Position numbers and translations under genes: made by a program. The notes under the pieces were generated by a model, which saw only the letters and a program-made list of their open reading frames with translations, had not been told where the DNA came from and ran no database searches. 29,942 nt of DNA from a bacterium. Lineage in GTDB: Bacteria; SM23-31; JAUVVT01. This document shows positions 25,128 to 29,942 of the stretch, in pieces. The first letter of the stretch is position 1. Every line of letters begins with the position of its first letter. The stretch spans positions 1 to 29,942 of the forward strand of contig JAUWXV010000016.1 in NCBI GenBank assembly GCA_030616165.1. Direction: 5' to 3'.

Positions 25128-25838
25128 TATTAACCTCCTTTTGCTTTATGTTAAACTTTTCTGTAAAATAGATAAAATTATAGAAAAAATGACTCACGAC
25201 CATTATGTTAAGGTATTTATATCGAATGTAAAAATCATAATAAAAAAATCTATTAAAATCAAGTAAAGTTTAATCGAAGAAAAAAGTGATTGTCATTATG
25301 TTTTGCTGGCATTTTTATTACTCTCCCACCATATATTATTGTTTTTCAATAGTTTCTTATTTTATTCACCAGAAATATAGTCCGATTCCTGTTAAACCTA
25401 AGTTATAAGGAATTCACATGATATGGGGAGAAGTGAGATTTTGAAAATTTGGGCGGATTCTATAAGCCATGAGCAGGTTCTCTGGTATAACTCAAACTTA
25501 TACAGAAACTTTAGCATTGAATGTTAATGAAATTTAATACCTAATTATACCTCTATTTTTTATTAAGATATAAACTTTTCTGCTAATGACGGATTCGTCT
25601 ACGGCGGAGAAAATTGATACTATTTATATAAATCAAAAAAACTAATACAAAATATTACTTGCATAAAACTATTTTCTTTTGTAAGATTTCTCTGACCAAT
25701 TTAATTTTGTATTATATAAAATTTCCATATTATAAAGATTAAATTGTGTCTGAGAAAGACATAATCCTGAAATTTGGAAAATTGAAATTACACAATTACT
25801 ATATTCGCTAAATCTATAACATCAAATGGAGGTAAATA
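25128..25838. other. 711-base intergenic region between divergent genes
   Basis: It separates the divergent Gfo/Idh and permease genes and must contain promoters for both; none is clear enough to call. A small frame at 25423-25527 (+, MGRSEILKIWADSISHEQV..., 34 residues) lacks a well-placed ribosome site and matches nothing I know. It may be a remnant. A G+C-rich word (GACGGATTCGTCTACGGCGGAG, about 25586-25607) is reminiscent of the TCCGCC/GGCGGA hairpin at 16137. Confidence 0.55.
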
Positions 25839-27233
25839 ATGTCTGATATCAGTGCTAACTCGGAAGTGAAGCTCCGGCGGGTTTTGAAATTGAGAGATTT
25901 GGTTATTTACGGCATCATTTTGATTCAGCCTGTTGCAGCTCTTCCCCTGTTTGGTTTCGCCAACAGAGATTCCCAGGGTCACGCAGTAACTTGTATCCTC
26001 GTTGCAATGGTTGCTATGATATTCACTGCAATCAGTTACGGTCGAATGGCAAATCGGTATCCTGCGGCGGGTTCGGCATACACATATGTAGGCAGAGGAC
26101 TTCACCCATATCTGGGATTTATTGCCGGATTCACAATGTTCATGGATTATATGATTGTTCCAATTATTTGCACTATCTATACAAGCATAACTGCCAATCA
26201 TATGCTCCCGATGATTCCACTGCGTGTTTGGTTTTTATTTTTTGCAGGCGGTTTTACTCTTCTCAATCTTAGAGGTATTGGAATGACGAATCGTGCAAAC
26301 TGGCTGCTTATGATTGTGTTGAGTGTGGTTGTTTTTTGGTTTATGGGTGCGGCAATACGGTTTGTTTTTATGAAGGGTGGAATTATTGGCGGACTATTCA
26401 CTATAGAACCAATTTTCCATTCTGATACCTTTTCCTGGACTCTCATCGGAAGTGGGACTGCCCTTGCTGCACTGACCTATATTGGGTTTGACGGATTGAC
26501 GACTTTATCAGAAGAGGTAGAAAACCCGAGACGAAATATTCTCCTTGCAACGGTGCTTACCTGTGTAATAACAGGAGTCTGGAGCGGTTCACAGATTTAC
26601 CTTGCACAGGCATCGGTCTCATGGGCGGAATGGCCACAGTTTATCGGTGATATGGTGAGAAAATTTGGAGCAGGCAATGAATTAGAAAAGGCAATTATTG
26701 GAGTAGCAAATCTCGTTGGAGGTCACATTCTGGAAATTGTACTTGCATTTATGCTTATGGTGGCAAGTGTTGGTTCAGGTGTCACTGGTCAGGTTGGAGC
26801 AGCGCGCGTGATGTACGGAATGGGGCGTGATAGAATGCTTCCTCAAAAATTCTTTGGACATCTGGACAAAAAACATGCAGGTCCCTCCTATAATATCATG
26901 CTTATTGGAGTGATAGCTTATATAGGAGCAAATGTTCTTTCATATGACGCATGCGCACATCTAATAAATTTTGGCGCCTTTCTTGCATTTATGTTAGTTA
27001 ATGCTGCTGCGATATATGAGTATTTCTTCAAAGCGGAACAAAAAACATCCGGAGCTTTCTTTAAACATGTTCTACCACCGGCGATAGGAATCGTTGCCTG
27101 TTTTTATATTTGGAGTCATCTTCCATTACGCACATTCATTATTGGAGGTTCATGGTCGCTTGTCGGGATTATTTATCTGGCATTCATTTCCAAGGGATTC
27201 CGTAAACTGCCAAAAGTGAGTGATGTTTTTTGA
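25839..27233 (+). CDS. APC-family amino acid/amine permease
   Basis: This 464-residue integral membrane protein has about 12 hydrophobic segments, the first at about 22-41 (YGIILIQPVAALPLFGF) and the last near 435-455. The start of segment 1 and the YGRMANRYPAAGSAYTYVGRGL loop after segment 2 are the hallmark of APC-superfamily amino acid or polyamine transporters. Segment 6 contains ALTYIGFDGLTTLSEEVENP, also typical. AATGGAGG precedes the ATG. It is followed after 108 bases by the ceramidase-like gene on the same strand; the pair may share a transcript. The substrate cannot be told from sequence alone. Confidence 0.9.
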   Translation: MSDISANSEVKLRRVLKLRDLVIYGIILIQPVAALPLFGFANRDSQGHAVTCILVAMVAMIFTAISYGRMANRYPAAGSAYTYVGRGLHPYLGFIAGFTMFMDYMIVPIICTIYTSITANHMLPMIPLRVWFLFFAGGFTLLNLRGIGMTNRANWLLMIVLSVVVFWFMGAAIRFVFMKGGIIGGLFTIEPIFHSDTFSWTLIGSGTALAALTYIGFDGLTTLSEEVENPRRNILLATVLTCVITGVWSGSQIYLAQASVSWAEWPQFIGDMVRKFGAGNELEKAIIGVANLVGGHILEIVLAFMLMVASVGSGVTGQVGAARVMYGMGRDRMLPQKFFGHLDKKHAGPSYNIMLIGVIAYIGANVLSYDACAHLINFGAFLAFMLVNAAAIYEYFFKAEQKTSGAFFKHVLPPAIGIVACFYIWSHLPLRTFIIGGSWSLVGIIYLAFISKGFRKLPKVSDVF

Positions 27234-27341
27234 TGAGTAAAATTTAAAATAATGTTAAATGTGACTTACGGTTAAAACTTGGGAAGTAGATTCCCTGAGT
27301 GATAACAATAAAATAATAAACTATACTATGAGGTGTAGGTT

Positions 27342-28718
27342 GTGAAAAAGAGAGTGAGTACTTTAAAAAACTTATTACTGTTTCAAAATATAATTGGAAT
27401 AGTAATCCTTTTTTTCTTTGTATTATTAATTCATTCTTCAACAGCCTTCTGTCAGAATAATATTTTAAAAGCCGGAATTGCAAAAACTGATATAACACCG
27501 ACAGAAAGTCTTTATATGGGAGGGTATGGTCTAAGAATAGGTCCTTCAGATGGAGTTTATGGAAAGATTTATATAAGGGCAGTTGTGTTTGATGATGGTG
27601 TAAAAAAGGCTGTATTCGTCGAAGGTGACGTTATAGGTTACCGGGACTATGACGGCATAAGAGAACAAGTATCAAATGCAACAGGAATACCTTTTGAATA
27701 TATTATACTTGGCAATGTTCACAATCATTCCGCGCCAACTCCTGGCGGTCAAAACGCCGATTCAGAATGGAACAAACAATTCAATGATAAGATTATTTCA
27801 ACAGTAAAAAGGGCTTTAGAAAATCTTGAACCTGTGAAAATCGGAGGTGGAATCGGACATTCTAAAATTGCTATGAACAGGCGAAAAAAAATGAAAGAAA
27901 CAATATCACATATAACATATGATGAAAATGCAGCCAGTCAGTCATTTGGAAAGTATAAAACAGATAGTCCAGTAAAAATCCGTGAGATAGAAGGGGTAAT
28001 TCGCCTTGGAGCCAATCCTGAAGGTCCAATTGATAATGAAGTTGGAATTCTCAGAATTGACGATATGTCAGGGAGACCAAAAGCAGTCTTTGTTAATTAT
28101 GCATGTCACGGCACTTCCCTGGGAGGAAGAAATAACACTATAAGTCCCGAGTGGAATGGTCATATGTTAGAATATGTTGAGAAAAATATTCCCGGAGTGA
28201 CAGGTATATTTGCACAAGGCGCAGCAGGAGATATAAATCCAAGATTTGTTGGCGGTCTTGACGGTTATAAAAGTAACTTAGAAAAAACTGCTGAATTGGG
28301 ATATGAGATTGGGAAGGAAGTCGTAAATGTTTTTAATTCGATTACAACAACTAAACCTATCAATCCTCAAATAAGATTAGTTCATAAGGATATTCTCTGC
28401 CCCCGAAATTATAGAGACCTGCGCAATGATTTTAAAAATACAACTGTTACAGTTTCTATAACCGCTTTAAGAATTGATGATTTTACATGGGTTACTTTTC
28501 CCGGCGAACTGTTTCATGAAATCGGAAAAAGAATAAAATCAAGTACTCACAGCAAATATCCTTTTATCGTTGGATACTGCAATGGAAGTGTTGGTTATCT
28601 CCCAACCCAAAAAGCCTTTAGTGAAGGTGGTTATGAACCTGCCGGGACTCGCTTTGACCCTATTTCTGAACATGTTCTGGTAAAAGAAATCAAGAATATG
28701 CTCATTGAATTGTTTTAA
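27342..28718 (+). CDS. Exported neutral/alkaline ceramidase-like hydrolase
   Basis: This is a 458-residue protein with a membrane-spanning signal region (residues about 15-36, IIGIVILFFFVLLIHSSTAF), followed by the ceramidase-type catalytic domain. Typical strings are KAGIAKTDITP, NVHNHSAPTPGG (probable metal ligands His127/His129), YACHGTSLG, and GAAGDINPR. The C-terminal part includes FPGELFHEIG and VGYLPTQKAF. It is much shorter than true neutral ceramidases (about 650-700 residues), and many such bacterial proteins have unknown substrates; an amide or lipid hydrolase is likely, ceramide not proven. The start is GTG after GAGGTG. A dead paralogous fragment lies at 6666-7077. A strong terminator follows. 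Confidence 0.85.
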   Translation: MKKRVSTLKNLLLFQNIIGIVILFFFVLLIHSSTAFCQNNILKAGIAKTDITPTESLYMGGYGLRIGPSDGVYGKIYIRAVVFDDGVKKAVFVEGDVIGYRDYDGIREQVSNATGIPFEYIILGNVHNHSAPTPGGQNADSEWNKQFNDKIISTVKRALENLEPVKIGGGIGHSKIAMNRRKKMKETISHITYDENAASQSFGKYKTDSPVKIREIEGVIRLGANPEGPIDNEVGILRIDDMSGRPKAVFVNYACHGTSLGGRNNTISPEWNGHMLEYVEKNIPGVTGIFAQGAAGDINPRFVGGLDGYKSNLEKTAELGYEIGKEVVNVFNSITTTKPINPQIRLVHKDILCPRNYRDLRNDFKNTTVTVSITALRIDDFTWVTFPGELFHEIGKRIKSSTHSKYPFIVGYCNGSVGYLPTQKAFSEGGYEPAGTRFDPISEHVLVKEIKNMLIELF

Positions 28719-28744
28719 TAATGCAATTATTAACTATTTGGACG

Positions 28745-28784
28745 AAAAAAAGCCTCCTGCAAGTCTCATGCAGGAGGCTTTTTT
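28745..28784. terminator. Strong bidirectional intrinsic terminator
   Basis: Arms GCCTCCTGCA (28752-28761) and TGCAGGAGGC (28769-28778) pair perfectly around a 7-base loop. An A7 run lies before and a T6 run after, so the hairpin terminates in both directions. It lies 27 bases after the ceramidase-like stop and downstream of the converging DegT gene, serving both. Confidence 0.95.
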
Positions 28785-28990
28785 ATAATATATGTGCGTT
28801 TCATCATTTATTACAGGGAACGAGCGGTTGAATCAATAACTCTGACATTGAGAAGACTTTTTATGGTTTTAATTGATATTTCTTCGCTGCCAGTGTGCTA
28901 ATTTCTTCTCACGATGATGCCAATACTATTTCACAATGTAACTATAGAGAGTAAAATTAATTACTACAATCTTTGATGATGAAAATAATG

Positions 28991-29942
28991 TTATAATAAT
29001 TCTTCTGCGTTTTCTTGAATTTTAACCATAGCAGCAACAATATCATCCATGTCAGACTGCGGTGACAGAAGTACCTGATGAAAAATAACCACAGTTTCTT
29101 CACAAAGTCTATCGGATACCGGCAGCTTCGTATCTTTTATATTTACCTCTTTCCCATAGTATGGACATGTATAAGGACATCCCTTTGCACCCTCTGGAAT
29201 ATTTTCAAACATTGGATTTTTTGTAAGCGGCCATGGATAACCGATGAAGGAGGGGATACCTTCAGCATTTAATGCATCAACGAACTTGTTTCGCGAAACG
29301 CCGGAAAATTTATCTTTGTCATATCTCAGAAGATAGAGATAATATCCATTCACCTTTGTCATTCCATCTCCTGGAAAAGGAGAAATACCATTGACATTTT
29401 CGAATTTTTTTGCAAGATAATTTGCATTATCATTTTTCTTTTTTATTTGTTCATCAAGCCTCTCAAGTTGTGCGATAAGCATGGCAGAAAGAACCTCAGC
29501 AAGCCTGTAATTAACCGGCAAGACATAATGAACATACCATGATTCACCGGCATGTCGACCACAACTTCTGTATTGAATACATTTTTCCGCCAAATCAGGA
29601 TTATTTGTTGTTATAATACCACCCTCACCAGCGGTCATATTTTTACTTTCCTGAAAACTGAACGTTCCCAAATCTCCAATTGCTCCGACTTTTCGTCCGT
29701 CCTTATTTACAGCACCATGAGCATGGGCAGAGTCTTCTATGACAATGAGATTGTGTTTTTTTGCAATATCCATGATTTTGTCCATATCGCAGCAGAATCC
29801 ACCGAAATGAACCAGTATTATTGCTTTTGTTTTATCGGTTACTGCTTTTTCTATTTCGGCAGGGTCAATACACTGATTAGAATCCAATACATCAACAACA
29901 ACAGGAATTGCGTTTACCTGAAGCACTGCGCTCAGGGTTGCA
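28991..29942 (-). CDS. DegT/DnrJ/EryC1/StrS aminotransferase, C-terminal part (cut by right edge)
   Basis: The minus strand is open from the right edge. It begins ATLSAVLQVNAIPVVVDV, continues to EDSAHAHGA (cofactor-binding Asp region) and SFQESKNMTAGEGG (the PLP Schiff-base lysine), and stops at 28991. About 317 codons are present. A GTG at 29926 is only an internal codon, since family similarity continues upstream of it. The family normally reads DEVIVPxxTF(V/I)ATxxAVL here. The fragment at 1-303 ends exactly at VPSITF, so together they make a standard protein of about 419 residues if one codon ending in T bridges them. The role is sugar or cyclitol amination with PLP; the substrate is unknown. 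Confidence 0.93.
   Translation of the reverse strand, partial: ATLSAVLQVNAIPVVVDVLDSNQCIDPAEIEKAVTDKTKAIILVHFGGFCCDMDKIMDIAKKHNLIVIEDSAHAHGAVNKDGRKVGAIGDLGTFSFQESKNMTAGEGGIITTNNPDLAEKCIQYRSCGRHAGESWYVHYVLPVNYRLAEVLSAMLIAQLERLDEQIKKKNDNANYLAKKFENVNGISPFPGDGMTKVNGYYLYLLRYDKDKFSGVSRNKFVDALNAEGIPSFIGYPWPLTKNPMFENIPEGAKGCPYTCPYYGKEVNIKDTKLPVSDRLCEETVVIFHQVLLSPQSDMDDIVAAMVKIQENAEELL

Noticed and set aside
1-29942. Exact closure of the window into a circle at the given ends
   Set aside because: Joining the last and first bases directly shifts the aminotransferase frame; two more bases are needed, so only a near-closure is claimed.

Overview
This window comes from an AT-rich genome of an anaerobic bacterium with acetyl-CoA (Wood-Ljungdahl) pathway genes. 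The acetyl-CoA synthase is the full-length bacterial form (729 residues, with A-cluster cysteines at nearly the Moorella positions), so this is a bacterium and not a methanogen. Twin-arginine-type leaders, a sulfatase, a sugar-isomerase-like protein, a Gfo/Idh oxidoreductase, DegT aminotransferase sequence and ceramidase-like proteins suggest an uncultured polysaccharide-using lineage. I cannot assign a phylum from the sequence alone.

Layout. 1-303 (-) is the first part of a DegT-type aminotransferase that runs off the left edge. 304-1587 is non-coding with repeats. 1588-4456 (+) holds an iron-type alcohol dehydrogenase and a sulfatase. 4457-7077 is a scarred region: palindromic repeats, a G+C-rich B12-binding radical SAM gene (-), an IS1380-type transposase remnant (-) and the C-terminal remnant of a ceramidase-like gene (-).

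7355-22153 (+) is the core. In order it has a folate-independent 'core' methionine synthase, two CooC-type nickel ATPases, CO dehydrogenase, a CooF-like ferredoxin, an FAD/NAD(P)H oxidoreductase, AcsB, AcsD, a four-helix-bundle gene inside an inverted repeat, AcsC, the corrinoid-protein activator AcsV (RACo), a double-ACT protein and a peptide deformylase-like protein. CO dehydrogenase and AcsB would make or split acetyl-CoA. AcsC/AcsD carry the methyl group and AcsV re-reduces their cobalt. CooF and the flavoprotein could connect CO/CO2 electrons to NAD(P)H. The methionine synthase could take methyl groups from AcsC/AcsD. AcsE and the folate-branch genes are not in this window.

22590-25127 (-) carries a Tat-leader sugar isomerase-like protein and a G+C-rich Gfo/Idh/MocA oxidoreductase. 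25839-28718 (+) carries an APC permease and an intact exported ceramidase-like protein, followed by a strong bidirectional terminator. 28991-29942 (-) is the rest of a DegT aminotransferase running off the right edge.

The two edge fragments look like complementary parts of one aminotransferase: they meet at the same point of the family alignment with about two bases missing. The source may therefore be a circular contig, or an assembly broken inside that gene.
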